Notes: generated by a model not told the origin, from the letters alone. A stretch of DNA of 45,246 nucleotides from JAEYFP01 sp964566545 (GCA_964566545.1 CAZMIX010000015.1:1-45246), one strand, 5' to 3'; numbered from the stretch's first letter, positions 1 through 7,860 are shown. Numbers and translations are program-made.

Positions 1-708
1 CTCCTTGCGCCCGTCGATGCTTAAGACGAGGTTGCTCATTTCCCTGTTGGCAAATTCTAAAATTTCATCATTCAGCAATACGCCGTTTGTCGTAAGCGTA
101 AAACGGAATTTTTTATGATATGGCTCCTCCAGGCTTCTGCCGTAAGCGACAAGATCCTTCACTACCTGAAAATTCATAAGCGGCTCCCCGCCAAAAAAAT
201 CGACCTCCAGATTATGTCTGCTGCCCGAGCTTTTCACAAGAAAATCGAGCGCCTTCTTTCCGACCTCATAGCTCATCAACTCCCGCTTGCCATGGTATTC
301 GCCTTCCTCGGCAAAGCAATATTTACAGGCGAGGTTACAGTCATGCGCAATATGTAAGCACAACGCCTTGACAACCGTCTCCCGCTTTTTAAAATCCGTG
401 ATATAAGTCTCATAAATATCCTCTGTAAAAAGAGTCTCCGCTTCGATCAGCTCCGCGATTTCCGCATATGCCTCTTTCAGCGACTCTGTCGGATAGCCGG
501 CAAGCGCTTTTGTAAGCATGTCCGAAAGCGCTTCAAACGGCTTCGCCTTCACTTCTTTGTCTGGCAGCGTATCGCTTATCCTTTTTTCTTCCGCAAGCGG
601 CGTAAGCACTTCTATCATATCATACACCAGCTCATCCACAACATGGATCGAACCGCTGTTGACATCCATCACAATATGAAATCCGTTATTTTTATATTGA
701 TGTACCAA
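1..708 (-). CDS. scfB: SCIFF peptide radical SAM maturase, 3' end outside window
   Basis: Radical SAM/SPASM enzyme that installs Cys-to-Thr thioether links in the SCIFF peptide encoded just upstream; acts in the cytoplasm. The visible N-terminal 236 residues start with VHQYKNNGFHIVMDVNSGS, the typical opening of this family, and contain the iron-sulfur motif CNLACKYC followed by FAEEGEYHG and the SAM-binding FFGGEPLMN segment. The C-terminal SPASM/twitch part lies beyond position 1. No ATG is available at the family's usual start; I chose TTG at 708 because the conserved sequence begins at the next codon and GGGGA lies about 6 bases upstream. A GTT or ATT slightly upstream cannot be excluded. 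It follows scfA with a strong hairpin between them. Family assignment is secure; the start codon is less so. Confidence 0.93.
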   Translation of the reverse strand, partial: MVHQYKNNGFHIVMDVNSGSIHVVDELVYDMIEVLTPLAEEKRISDTLPDKEVKAKPFEALSDMLTKALAGYPTESLKEAYAEIAELIEAETLFTEDIYETYITDFKKRETVVKALCLHIAHDCNLACKYCFAEEGEYHGKRELMSYEVGKKALDFLVKSSGSRHNLEVDFFGGEPLMNFQVVKDLVAYGRSLEEPYHKKFRFTLTTNGVLLNDEILEFANREMSNLVLSIDGRKE

Positions 709-732
709 AACAATTCCCCGATTCCGAATAAT

Positions 733-761
733 AAGCAGCGGCCGTTGACCGGCTGCTGCTT
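733..761 (-). promoter_or_regulatory. Intergenic hairpin between scfA and scfB
   Basis: On the minus strand AAGCAGCAGCCG, loop GTCAA, CGGCCGCTGCTT forms a stem of 12 positions with a single A-C mismatch. It is followed by ATTATTCGG and not by a U-run, so it is a weak terminator at best. It probably stabilises the scfA message end or reduces read-through, giving more precursor than maturase. That role is inference. Confidence 0.6.
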
Positions 762-785
762 CGTTTTATTCATTCTTTTCGTTAT

Positions 786-929
786 TTATTTATCCTTTTC
801 GCAGCTCTGATTTCCTACGGTACAGGATGTCTTGCAGGCTGACTGGCAGGATGTCTGACACTCGCCGCATCCGCCCTTTTTCATCGACCTCTTGAAATCC
901 TTTGTGCTTAATGTCTGAATATGCTTCAT
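786..929 (-). CDS. scfA: SCIFF ranthipeptide precursor (six cysteines in forty-five residues)
   Basis: A 47-residue precursor of a ribosomally made, thioether-linked peptide. It starts MKHIQTLSTKDF, a leader typical of SCIFF, and the C-terminal half has exactly six cysteines at 21, 24, 28, 32, 36 and 43, within the motif SACKTSCTVGNQSCE. Cys32 and Thr37 occupy the same residue numbers as the pair reported to be cross-linked in the Clostridium thermocellum homologue CteA. The Shine-Dalgarno AAGGAGG (940-946, minus strand) sits 10 bases before the ATG. The maturase gene follows directly and a small membrane protein gene precedes. SCIFF is near universal in Clostridia; its biological role is still poorly understood. 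The identification rests on direct translation and is strong. Confidence 0.96.
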   Translation of the reverse strand: MKHIQTLSTKDFKRSMKKGGCGECQTSCQSACKTSCTVGNQSCEKDK

Positions 930-1011
930 AATTCCCATTCCTCCTTGTCAAACGCTTTAATCAGTATAGCATAAACGGTATGTATTGAAAAGTCCTTTTT
1001 TATGCTAACAT

Positions 1012-1386
1012 TCATGCTAACATTCCACCAAAGGTCCCGCTCAGCGCACACATCAGAAATGTCGTCAAACATGCGTTCATACCGCCGTCCATTCCTTTAT
1101 TTACGAGCAGGGAAACAAGCATCAAAACAAGAAAATATGCCGCGCCGCCGCACAGCCCCCAAATAAATTTTTTATTTTTGAATTTCTTCCCCAAATAAAG
1201 ACCCGCCAAAAATGTAGATAAAATATAAATCACGATAATCCCAATGTTGACGGTTTGCTCCGAAAGCTGCAGCTTAAACAAAAGCGATGCAAGCACGATG
1301 AGCAAAAGCCCTGTAATGATGTAAGCGCCCAGCAGCGCCTTTAAAACCCAGATCACCCTCTGGTCTACCTTCATGAACTGCTTCAT
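1012..1386 (-). CDS. Small four-helix membrane protein, TIGR04086-like
   Basis: A 124-residue protein that is almost wholly hydrophobic, with four likely membrane spans (about residues 12-37, 45-65, 75-95 and 103-123) and a short cytoplasmic N-terminus beginning MKQFMKVDQRV. Size, topology and position directly upstream of the SCIFF gene match the TIGR04086 putative membrane protein family of Clostridia, which is often found beside scfA. The Shine-Dalgarno GGAGGG lies just before the ATG. No function is established; a role with the SCIFF peptide is suggested only by the neighbourhood. Roughly 80 bases separate it from scfA, so co-transcription is plausible. Confidence 0.75.
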   Translation of the reverse strand: MKQFMKVDQRVIWVLKALLGAYIITGLLLIVLASLLFKLQLSEQTVNIGIIVIYILSTFLAGLYLGKKFKNKKFIWGLCGGAAYFLVLMLVSLLVNKGMDGGMNACLTTFLMCALSGTFGGMLA

Positions 1387-1465
1387 ACCATCACCCTCCT
1401 ACTCCATGTATATTCGGAGAGGATGCGATTATGCGCAAAAATATGGCAGACTTAGAGCGATCCTA

Positions 1466-2641
1466 TTAAAAAGTATCTTCTAACGCGGATGCAAGCTGCT
1501 CCATCGCCTGCTTTAACACCGCGCGCGGGCAGGTGATGTTCATCCGCGCAAAGCCGCTGCCCTCTGGGCCGAACATCGTCCCGTCATCAAGCCAGAGCTT
1601 CGCCCTATCAGTCAACAGCTCATGCAGGCGCTTGTCTGAATAGCCAAACGAAGTAAAATCCAGCCAAAGCAGGTACGTTCCCTCCGGCTCGATGAGCCGC
1701 ACGCCGGGCAGCCGCTCTTTTAAAAAGCTGCGGACATACGCCACACTTTCGGTCAGATACGCCCTGCACTCCTCAAGCCATGCCTCTCCGTGCTCATAGG
1801 CCGCCTTCGTCGCCAATAGACCGAATATATTGATCTCACTGTAACCGGTCTTATGGATCTCATTTAGCACCGCCCTGCGAATCCGCTCATTTTTGATGAC
1901 CGTGTTGGACGTCTGAAGCCCTGCGAGATTAAAGGTCTTGCTCGCCGCCGTGCACGTAATGATCTGCTCCTCATAATTCCCCGCAACCGTCGCGATCGGA
2001 ATATGCGTATTTCCTTCATAAGTAAAGTCCGCATGAATTTCATCGGAAACGATCAAAACGCCATATTTTTGGCACAGCTCCACGACGCGCAAAAGCTCCT
2101 CTTTTTTCCATACCCGTCCGACCGGATTGTGCGGACTGCAAAAAACGAACAGTTTGACGTGCTGCTCCGCCAGCTTTTGTTCCATATCCGCAAAATCAAT
2201 TTCATATTTTCCATTTACAAAACGCAGCGGATTGTTGACAAGCGTTCTCTCATTTTGCCGGATCACCTCGGAAAAAGGGTAATACACGGGGCGCTGGATC
2301 ATGACGGCATCCCCTTTTTTCGTCAGGGCGCGTATTGCCACCGCAATCGCAAATACGATGCCAGGCGTCTTTACGATCCATTCCCGTTCAAACGGATACC
2401 TGTGGTTTCTTAAAAACCAGCTTTGCACCGCCTCATAGTAATCCGCCTTCGGCTCGCTGTAGCCAAAAATCCCGTGCTCCGCCTCCTGCTTCAAAGCAGC
2501 CAGCACCTCCTCAGGCGCCCGAAAGTCCATATCGGCCACCCACATCGGAAGCGTATCCTCTGGGATGCCGCGCTCCTTTGCGTAATCATATTTCAGGCTG
2601 TATGTATTTTTTCTGTCAATGATTTCGTCAAACTGGCTCAT
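1466..2641 (-). CDS. patB: MalY/PatB-family cystathionine beta-lyase (PLP aminotransferase fold)
   Basis: Predicted C-S lyase that converts cystathionine to homocysteine, pyruvate and ammonia in the cytoplasm. The 391 residues are full length for the MalY/PatB subgroup of fold-type I enzymes. Features visible: MWVADMDF near residue 33 (substrate/PLP region), CSPHNPVGRVW, the SDEIHAD segment that binds the pyridine ring, and ASKTFNLAG with the PLP-binding Lys235. It starts 26 bases after a cystathionine gamma-synthase/lyase-like gene, so the two form a methionine or transsulfuration pair like metI-metC of Bacillus. MalY proteins can also have other roles, such as regulation, so the exact physiological substrate is not proven. 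Confidence 0.88.
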   Translation of the reverse strand: MSQFDEIIDRKNTYSLKYDYAKERGIPEDTLPMWVADMDFRAPEEVLAALKQEAEHGIFGYSEPKADYYEAVQSWFLRNHRYPFEREWIVKTPGIVFAIAVAIRALTKKGDAVMIQRPVYYPFSEVIRQNERTLVNNPLRFVNGKYEIDFADMEQKLAEQHVKLFVFCSPHNPVGRVWKKEELLRVVELCQKYGVLIVSDEIHADFTYEGNTHIPIATVAGNYEEQIITCTAASKTFNLAGLQTSNTVIKNERIRRAVLNEIHKTGYSEINIFGLLATKAAYEHGEAWLEECRAYLTESVAYVRSFLKERLPGVRLIEPEGTYLLWLDFTSFGYSDKRLHELLTDRAKLWLDDGTMFGPEGSGFARMNITCPRAVLKQAMEQLASALEDTF

Positions 2642-2667
2642 CGCAAGCTTCCCCCACCTTAGGTAAT

Positions 2668-3816
2668 TTACGCATGCAAAGCATGCTCCAAGTCTTCAAT
2701 CAAATCCTTGGCATTTTCAATGCCGACCGATAACCTGAGCAGCCTATAATCGATTCCCCGCTTTAACCGCTCCTCAAGCGGCAGATCGGCATGAGTCTGC
2801 GTAACCGGATAAGTGATCAGGCTCTCCACCCCGCCAAGGCTTTCCGCAAACCGGATCAGCTTAACTCCGTTTAACAGCCGCCCTGCCGTCTCCTCGCCGT
2901 CCACCGTAAAGGAAATCATCGAACCAAAGCCCGTGGACTGGCTTTTATGGATCTCATGGGAAGGGTGTGCTTCCAGTCCGATATAGGCGACCTGTTTAAT
3001 CTCCGTTTGAGCCTGCAGCCATTTTACGATCGCAAACGCGTTCTCCTGCTGCCGATCCATACGCAGGGGCAGCGTTTTGATTCCCCTGATCAGCAGCCAG
3101 CTGTCAAACGGCGCAAGCCCCGCTCCCGTCGTCTTAAACAGGTAGCGCAGTTTCTCAGAGACGGCCTGATCCCTCACCGACAAAAAGCCGGCCAGCGTAT
3201 CGTTATGCCCGCATAAAAATTTCGTCCCGCTCTCCACGACGATATCCGCTCCAAGCAGCAGCGGCTTTTGAAAATACGGAGATAGAAACGTATTGTCCAC
3301 GATGAGCAGAAGCCCATGTTCCTTTGTCCATGCCGCCGTTTTGCGCAAATCGGTTACATGCATCATCGGATTGGTCGGCGTTTCCACAAAAACGGCTGCG
3401 GTATTCTCCCGTAAAGCCGCTTTAATCTGTTCCATATCAGATGTATCCACATATGTAAAATCATAACCGTTTTTCCGGTTGATTTTTTCAAAAAAACGAG
3501 TCGTTCCGCCGTACAAATCCTCGGAAGCGATGATATGGCTGCCGGGCGCAAAGAGCTCCATCATGGCCGATATCGCTGCCATACCGCTCGAAAAAGCGAG
3601 CGTATCGCAAGCTCCCTCCAGCACACTCATCACCTCTTCCAGATGCTGCCGTGTCGGATTCTGCAGTCTTGAATAATCATAGCCGCTGCTCTCGCCAAGG
3701 CTTTTGTGCGAGAAGGTAGCAGTCTGATAAATCGGATAACTGAGCGCACCATAATGCGTTTCATCGTTCTCTTCTATTCTTCCGTGTAAACAACTCGTTT
3801 CAAATTCATATGCCAT
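2668..3816 (-). CDS. Cys/Met-metabolism PLP enzyme (cystathionine gamma-synthase/lyase family)
   Basis: Fold-type I PLP enzyme of the trans-sulfuration family, 382 residues and full length. It shows YSRLQNPTRQHLE (the conserved Y-R region that binds the PLP phosphate of the partner subunit), SSGMAAI, the VDNTFLSPYFQKPL block, and ESGTKFLCGHNDTLAG with the PLP Lys199. The GHND motif after the lysine is common in MetB/MetI-type enzymes, so cystathionine gamma-synthase or O-acetylhomoserine thiolyase activity is most likely. Cystathionine gamma-lyase or methionine gamma-lyase cannot be excluded from sequence alone. It is first in a two-gene unit with patB, behind the promoter at 3869-3897. Confidence 0.85.
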   Translation of the reverse strand: MAYEFETSCLHGRIEENDETHYGALSYPIYQTATFSHKSLGESSGYDYSRLQNPTRQHLEEVMSVLEGACDTLAFSSGMAAISAMMELFAPGSHIIASEDLYGGTTRFFEKINRKNGYDFTYVDTSDMEQIKAALRENTAAVFVETPTNPMMHVTDLRKTAAWTKEHGLLLIVDNTFLSPYFQKPLLLGADIVVESGTKFLCGHNDTLAGFLSVRDQAVSEKLRYLFKTTGAGLAPFDSWLLIRGIKTLPLRMDRQQENAFAIVKWLQAQTEIKQVAYIGLEAHPSHEIHKSQSTGFGSMISFTVDGEETAGRLLNGVKLIRFAESLGGVESLITYPVTQTHADLPLEERLKRGIDYRLLRLSVGIENAKDLIEDLEHALHA

Positions 3817-3868
3817 ACCGCTTCATCCTCCCGCACACTTCTTTTCCTATAATTTTAATATGAATAGT

Positions 3869-3897
3869 AGTATATAGGTTTTTGGAACGGCTGTCAA
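3869..3897 (-). promoter_or_regulatory. Strong sigma-A promoter of the sulfur amino acid operon
   Basis: On the minus strand TTGACA (3892-3897), a 17-base spacer, and TATACT (3869-3874). It lies between the end of the zinc-ribbon gene and the PLP enzyme gene. The leader is too short for a SAM riboswitch or T-box, so any sulfur control would have to act by a protein. The start region TATACTACTATTCATATT is partly symmetric. Confidence 0.8.
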
Positions 3898-3904
3898 TCC
3901 TATT

Positions 3905-5014
3905 TTAATTAGAAAGCCACGTAATCAGCCAGATAAGTGCAAGCGCAATCAACACGGCAAGCGCAACGCGCAGCGCAGAGATCGGCGAATGGCCGCCTAC
4001 CTTGCCGGTCTGCCCGTTTACCATAAACTGATAGACCTTTCCCTTATAAGTAAAGCTTGAAATCCAAATAGGAAGCATCAGGTATTTGTATGTAATATTC
4101 TGATAGGTCGTGTTCAGCATAAGATTTTTGACGTCATCCGCATGTTTCTCGTCTCTGATCTTGCTTTCAATCAGCCCTTCCAAACGCCCTCTGATAAAAT
4201 TCTTCGCCTTCTCCCATGCGTCCTTCAAGCCGATGGAATAACGCTCTGCCGCAAAGCCCGCAATATATTCCGGCCGGTACGCCCGATTGTCCTCCGTATC
4301 GAACGGCTCGATCGCGCACATCGTGCTCTCCTCATGGCTTGTTGTTCCGGATACGAGCTGATCGTTGATGAACTGGCTGTATGTACCGGACGTCGGATAC
4401 CAGTCCGTTACCGTCTCGGTCTTATCTCCCCGTTCGACCGTCCTTTCAATTCCATATTTTGCCGTATAAGACGTCATCGTATCCGCATCAAAGGTCCAGT
4501 ACGGCAGATAAACGCCCTGAAAGGACTCCGCTTTTGCACTCTCCTTTGCCTCCTTCGGGCAGAACCACTTCTTCTTAATCCACGTTTTGAATGCATCGCC
4601 CGCCTGTTTTGCTGTAATCTTGAATGCGACAACCCCGCCCGGCGCAAGGGTAGTCACATCATTTGCCTCCATGACCTGATTGGATCCGCAGTAAGGGCAG
4701 ATATTGGCAACCTCCAGCGCATCATACACGGACTGCGCGCCGCACGATTTGCAGCTCACGGTTTTTTGTGCAACGCCCCAGTCGCAGTTTCCGGTCAACT
4801 CCGCAGACGCAAAATCCTGTTCCGCTACCGTTGCAGACGCCGAAGCGGAATTCTCAATCTCCTCCTGATAACCACAATACGGGCAGTGCAGGCCGCCCGT
4901 CGCCGGATCAAAATCCATTGTGCCGCCGCACTGCGGACATTTTCTGTCCGTCTCCTCCATCGTATGTGTCTTCTTCGCGTTCATGATGTCTTCATAGCCT
5001 GTTTCTTTGCTCAT
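3905..5014 (-). CDS. Double zinc-ribbon protein with C-terminal membrane anchor
   Basis: A 369-residue protein of unknown function. Two zinc ribbons lie at the N-terminus: CPQCGG...CPYCGY (about residues 26-47) and CKSCGA...CPYCGS (about residues 86-110). A central globular part with many aromatic residues (PYWTFDADT) follows, and a single hydrophobic helix near the C-terminus (ALRVALAVLIALALIWLITWL) should anchor it with the bulk in the cytoplasm. I start it at ATG 5014 (MSKETGYED) because GGGAGG lies 8 bases upstream; an in-frame ATG 45 bases earlier lacks a ribosome binding site. Similar TFIIB-type zinc-ribbon proteins are common in Lachnospiraceae without an assigned role. Confidence 0.8.
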   Translation of the reverse strand: MSKETGYEDIMNAKKTHTMEETDRKCPQCGGTMDFDPATGGLHCPYCGYQEEIENSASASATVAEQDFASAELTGNCDWGVAQKTVSCKSCGAQSVYDALEVANICPYCGSNQVMEANDVTTLAPGGVVAFKITAKQAGDAFKTWIKKKWFCPKEAKESAKAESFQGVYLPYWTFDADTMTSYTAKYGIERTVERGDKTETVTDWYPTSGTYSQFINDQLVSGTTSHEESTMCAIEPFDTEDNRAYRPEYIAGFAAERYSIGLKDAWEKAKNFIRGRLEGLIESKIRDEKHADDVKNLMLNTTYQNITYKYLMLPIWISSFTYKGKVYQFMVNGQTGKVGGHSPISALRVALAVLIALALIWLITWLSN

Positions 5015-5103
5015 GTTAAAAGCCTCCCATGTTCCGGTTTCCCCGATTATTTTTCCCAAACATCCGTCTTCTATAATTTAGACGCAATCTTACAATTTTC
5101 TCT

Positions 5104-5133
5104 ATCGTACCACAATTTTCTTGCCCTGTACAA
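5104..5133 (-). promoter_or_regulatory. Probable promoter of the zinc-ribbon gene
   Basis: Minus-strand TTGTAC (5128-5133), 18-base spacer, TACGAT (5104-5109). It gives a leader of roughly 80 bases before ATG 5014, which also supports that start over the upstream one. Confidence 0.5.
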
Positions 5134-5229
5134 TATTTTTCACCGTTTTTTTTCCCCCGCATTTCCTTCTCTTTACCCCTTTTCGATTTCCAAAATTTCT
5201 AAAAATTTTTTATGATTTTTGTTCTTTTC

Positions 5230-5259
5230 TTGACATACCGTATTATTATACGGTATGAT
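5230..5259 (+). promoter_or_regulatory. corC promoter containing a perfect 10-bp operator-like dyad
   Basis: TTGACA (5230-5235), 18-base spacer, TATGAT (5254-5259). Lying inside it is a perfect inverted repeat, CATACCGTAT (5234-5243), a 4-base spacer, ATACGGTATG (5248-5257). Because the dyad is before the expected transcription start it cannot be a terminator; its position between and across the two promoter hexamers is that of a repressor site. The regulator is unknown. Confidence 0.8.
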
Positions 5260-5327
5260 TGAATATAAAATATAACATGTACTAAGTGTATAATCGGCTT
5301 GGTGCGGAAAATAAGGAGGATTTATTC

Positions 5328-6638
5328 TTGGATACCGATGGTGTCATACAATGTATCAGTTTAGTTTTACTTTTAGCGCTTTCTGCATTCTTTTCTTCAG
5401 CGGAGACAGCGTTGACAACAGTAAACCGCATGAGGCTGCGTTCTCTCGCAGAGGACGGCAACAGGCGCGCCCAAACGACGTTAAAGCTTTTGGAGCGTCC
5501 CGCGAAAATGCTGAGTACGGTACTTGTTGCCAATAATGTCGTCAATATTTCCGCTTCCTCACTGGCCACGACCTTCGCCCTCAGCATCTGGGGAAACAAT
5601 TCCGTCGCAATTGTAACCGGCGTACTTACCCTGTTAATATTAATATTCGGCGAAATTACGCCGAAGTCCTTTGCGTCCCTATACAGCGAAAATATTTCTC
5701 TCGCCTACGGCGGAATCATTTTTTTTATTACAAAAATCCTGACTCCGGTCATTTTTATCATTGATAGGCTGTCCAATGGGCTGTTAAAGCTGTTTCATAT
5801 CGATGCGGACACTGCCCGCTCGGCCATGACTGAATATGAGCTGCGTACGATCGTGGATGTGAGCCATGAGGACGGCGTAATTGCGAGCGAGGAACGGCAA
5901 ATGATCTACAATGTCGTCGATTTCGGCGATTCGCTTGCCAAGGATATCATGATTCCTCGTGTCGAAATGTCCTGCGTCAGCATTGAGGCTGCCTATGCGG
6001 AGCTGAAGGAAGTATTTTTTGAAGAAAAGTACACGCGTATTCCTGTTTACGAAGATTCTACTGATAATATCGTCGGTATTATTAATATGAAAGATGTTCT
6101 CTTCTATGAGGATCTGGAGCAGTTCAATATTCGTAATCTTATGCGTGAAGCAAACTTTACGTTTGAATATAAAAAGACCTCCGAACTGATGATGGAAATG
6201 CGTGAGAATTCTATCAGTATGACAATTGTTTTGGATGAGTACGGTGCTGCAGTCGGACTGGTGACACTTGAGGATCTTCTGGAGGAAATCGTCGGCGAAA
6301 TTCGCGACGAATTCGACGAGGATGAAAAAGACCTGATCCAGATGCTCGACGATCATGAATACCTTGTAGAAGGGTCCATGAAGCTTGACGACATCAACGA
6401 TGCGCTCGGCCTTGAGCTTTATTCGGAGGATTATGATTCAATCGGCGGGCTGATCATTGAAAAGCTCGACGAGATACCGGAAGCCGGCGAATCCGTGGAA
6501 TTAGAGGACGGTACGCTCTTACAGGTTATGGAGATGGATAAAAACCGGATTGACAAAGTCAAAATGACGCTGCCGGATCCTGATGAAGAAGAATTTACCG
6601 GAGAAGACATTTCGGATAGCGAACCCGCTGAAGAATAA
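5328..6638 (+). CDS. CNNM/CorC-HlyC family membrane protein with CBS pair
   Basis: Membrane protein of the hemolysin C/CorC family, associated in other bacteria with magnesium or cobalt homeostasis. It has 436 residues if begun at TTG 5328, which I prefer because AAGGAGG precedes it by 8 bases; a GTG 42 bases upstream in the same frame has no such site. Order of parts: a DUF21/CNNM transmembrane region (about 1-180) with SSAETALTTVNRMRLR, a tandem CBS pair (about 200-320, starting at DIMIPRVEM and including TRIPVYED), and a CorC_HlyC domain (about 335-415). The acidic tail DPDEEEFTGEDISDSEPAEE is long. Its 3' end was partly copied into the downstream tandem duplication. Transport substrate is not known. 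Confidence 0.9.
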   Translation: MDTDGVIQCISLVLLLALSAFFSSAETALTTVNRMRLRSLAEDGNRRAQTTLKLLERPAKMLSTVLVANNVVNISASSLATTFALSIWGNNSVAIVTGVLTLLILIFGEITPKSFASLYSENISLAYGGIIFFITKILTPVIFIIDRLSNGLLKLFHIDADTARSAMTEYELRTIVDVSHEDGVIASEERQMIYNVVDFGDSLAKDIMIPRVEMSCVSIEAAYAELKEVFFEEKYTRIPVYEDSTDNIVGIINMKDVLFYEDLEQFNIRNLMREANFTFEYKKTSELMMEMRENSISMTIVLDEYGAAVGLVTLEDLLEEIVGEIRDEFDEDEKDLIQMLDDHEYLVEGSMKLDDINDALGLELYSEDYDSIGGLIIEKLDEIPEAGESVELEDGTLLQVMEMDKNRIDKVKMTLPDPDEEEFTGEDISDSEPAEE

Positions 6639-6672
6639 ATGACAGCGATCGGATCATAAACAGCTACATAAT

Positions 6673-6722
6673 AAAACCGCTTTACACTGGATAAATTTTT
6701 ATATCCGTGTAAGGCGTTTTTT
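6673..6722 (+). terminator. Rho-independent terminator after corC (copy A)
   Basis: AAAACCGCTTTACACTGGATA pairs imperfectly with TATCCGTGTAAGGCGTTTTT across an A/T loop, ending in a T-run. The same element recurs at 8726-8775. It separates corC from the GntR operon. Confidence 0.8.
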
Positions 6723-6724
6723 AG

Positions 6725-6770
6725 TTGACATTTTTCTTCAAATGTATTATTGTATTATTTAATTAATACA
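6725..6770 (+). promoter_or_regulatory. gntR operon promoter and YtrA-type operator
   Basis: TTGACA (6725-6730), a 17-base spacer and TATTGT (6748-6753) form a likely promoter. Across and after the -10 lies a near-perfect dyad, GTATTA (6752-6757), six bases, TAATAC (6764-6769), matching the AT-rich inverted repeats used by YtrA-subfamily GntR regulators. The neighbouring gene encodes such a regulator, so autorepression is the natural inference. Confidence 0.7.
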
Positions 6771-6793
6771 GTTGAGATGAAAGGAGGATTATT

Positions 6794-7165
6794 ATGTCAT
6801 GGAAATTAGATAGTGACCGTGCAATTTATTTACAGCTTATCGAAGAAATTCAAATGCGTATCGTTGCAGGCTTTTACCAGCCGGGCAGCAAGTTGCCCTC
6901 AGTAAGGGAGTTGGCAGCGGAGGCGGCCGTCAATCCAAATACAATGCAGAAAGCCTTTTCTGAACTGGAAGGCAGCGGTTTAATTATTACAATGCGCACA
7001 AGCGGCCGAATGGTAACGGAGGACACCACCATGATACAGGATTTAAGAAAAAAGCTTGCTTCCGAGGAAGTGAAGCTGTTTTTTGAAAAAATGAGGCAAT
7101 ACGGCTTCAACAATCAGGAAATTGTCAATCTGATACAAAGCTCAGTAGAGGGGGGCGAACAATGA
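6794..7165 (+). CDS. YtrA-subfamily GntR transcriptional regulator
   Basis: A 123-residue winged-helix DNA-binding protein. The GntR domain spans about residues 4-74, with PGSKLPSVRELA and VNPNTMQKAFSELE as the helix-turn-helix, followed by a short C-terminal dimerisation tail and no ligand domain, which is the pattern of the YtrA subgroup that controls ABC transporter operons. AAAGGAGG lies before the ATG. Its stop overlaps the ATPase start by four bases (ATGA), so the two are translationally coupled. It probably binds the dyad at 6752-6769. The duplicated downstream copy has lost this gene completely. Confidence 0.92.
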   Translation: MSWKLDSDRAIYLQLIEEIQMRIVAGFYQPGSKLPSVRELAAEAAVNPNTMQKAFSELEGSGLIITMRTSGRMVTEDTTMIQDLRKKLASEEVKLFFEKMRQYGFNNQEIVNLIQSSVEGGEQ

Positions 7166-7860
7166 GCACAATCATAGAATGTAACGGCTTAACAAAAAAA
7201 TACGGCACACTTTGCGCGCTGAACAATCTAAACTTGACACTTGAAAGCGGAAAAATTATCGGGCTGTTGGGACCGAATGGAAGCGGCAAGACGACACTGA
7301 TCAAAATCGCGAGTGGACTTTTGACGGCAACTGCCGGCACGATCACAATCAACGGCATGGCGCCGTCCACCGAAACAAAAAAATGCGTCTCTTATCTTCC
7401 GGAACGCACCTATTTGAATTCATGGATGAAGGTAAGCGAGATCATTAGCTATTTTGCGGAATTTTACGAAGATTTCAGTATGGATCGCGCAAATACGATG
7501 TTAAAGAATCTCGGCATTGAGACGAACAGGAAGTTGAAAACGCTCTCAAAGGGAACAAAAGAAAAGGTACAGCTCATTCTTGTCATGAGCCGGGATGCTG
7601 ACATATATCTGCTCGACGAGCCGATTGCCGGCGTCGATCCCGCCGCAAGGGATTATATTTTGAACACGATCATTACCAATTATAACGAAAACGCTACGAT
7701 CCTGATTTCCACGCATTTGATATCGGATATCGAAAACGTGCTCGACGAAGCAATTTTTATTAAAAACGGAGAAGTCATCCTGCATTCGACGATCGACGAA
7801 ATCCGTGAGAAAAACAATAAATCCGTAGATGCACTGTTTAGGGAGGTGTTCGCATGTTAA
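7162..7860 (+). CDS. ABC transporter ATP-binding protein (YtrB-like)
   Basis: A 232-residue ATPase, partner of the following permease. Walker A GPNGSGKTT begins at residue 37, the signature is LSKGTKEKV (about residue 128), a common variant of LSGGQ in this type, Walker B is LLDEP with Asp152, and STHLISDIENV carries the switch histidine. The gene ends TGTTAA overlapping ATG of the permease by seven bases, again indicating coupling. Transporters of this build, with a GntR regulator, are often induced by cell-wall-active peptides or antibiotics; the substrate here is not evident. Two segments of this gene, the MDRANTMLKNL region and the last 17 codons, recur fused in the downstream copy. Confidence 0.92.
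   Translation: MSTIIECNGLTKKYGTLCALNNLNLTLESGKIIGLLGPNGSGKTTLIKIASGLLTATAGTITINGMAPSTETKKCVSYLPERTYLNSWMKVSEIISYFAEFYEDFSMDRANTMLKNLGIETNRKLKTLSKGTKEKVQLILVMSRDADIYLLDEPIAGVDPAARDYILNTIITNYNENATILISTHLISDIENVLDEAIFIKNGEVILHSTIDEIREKNNKSVDALFREVFAC

Larger units (their letters stand above)
5015..5327. other. Divergent intergenic region
   Basis: A 313-base region between two divergent genes. It holds a minus-strand promoter for the zinc-ribbon gene, a T-rich tract at about 5140-5230, and the plus-strand corC promoter with its dyad. I see no coding sequence and no structured RNA. Confidence 0.7.

Noticed and set aside
3817..3904. SAM riboswitch or T-box before the sulfur amino acid genes
   Set aside because: Only about 45 bases separate the expected transcription start from the ATG, too short for either element.
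4142..5215. Long plus-strand open frame of 357 codons
   Set aside because: It lies antisense to the zinc-ribbon gene, which has clear CxxC motifs and a ribosome binding site; the antisense protein is basic, Cys/Arg/Leu-rich without motif, and has no good start.
6673..6722. Insertion-sequence or MITE end as the source of the repeated hairpin
   Set aside because: The repeated hairpin extends into promoter, corC tail and permease sequence in the same order, so it is part of a tandem duplication; no transposase or target-site duplication is seen.
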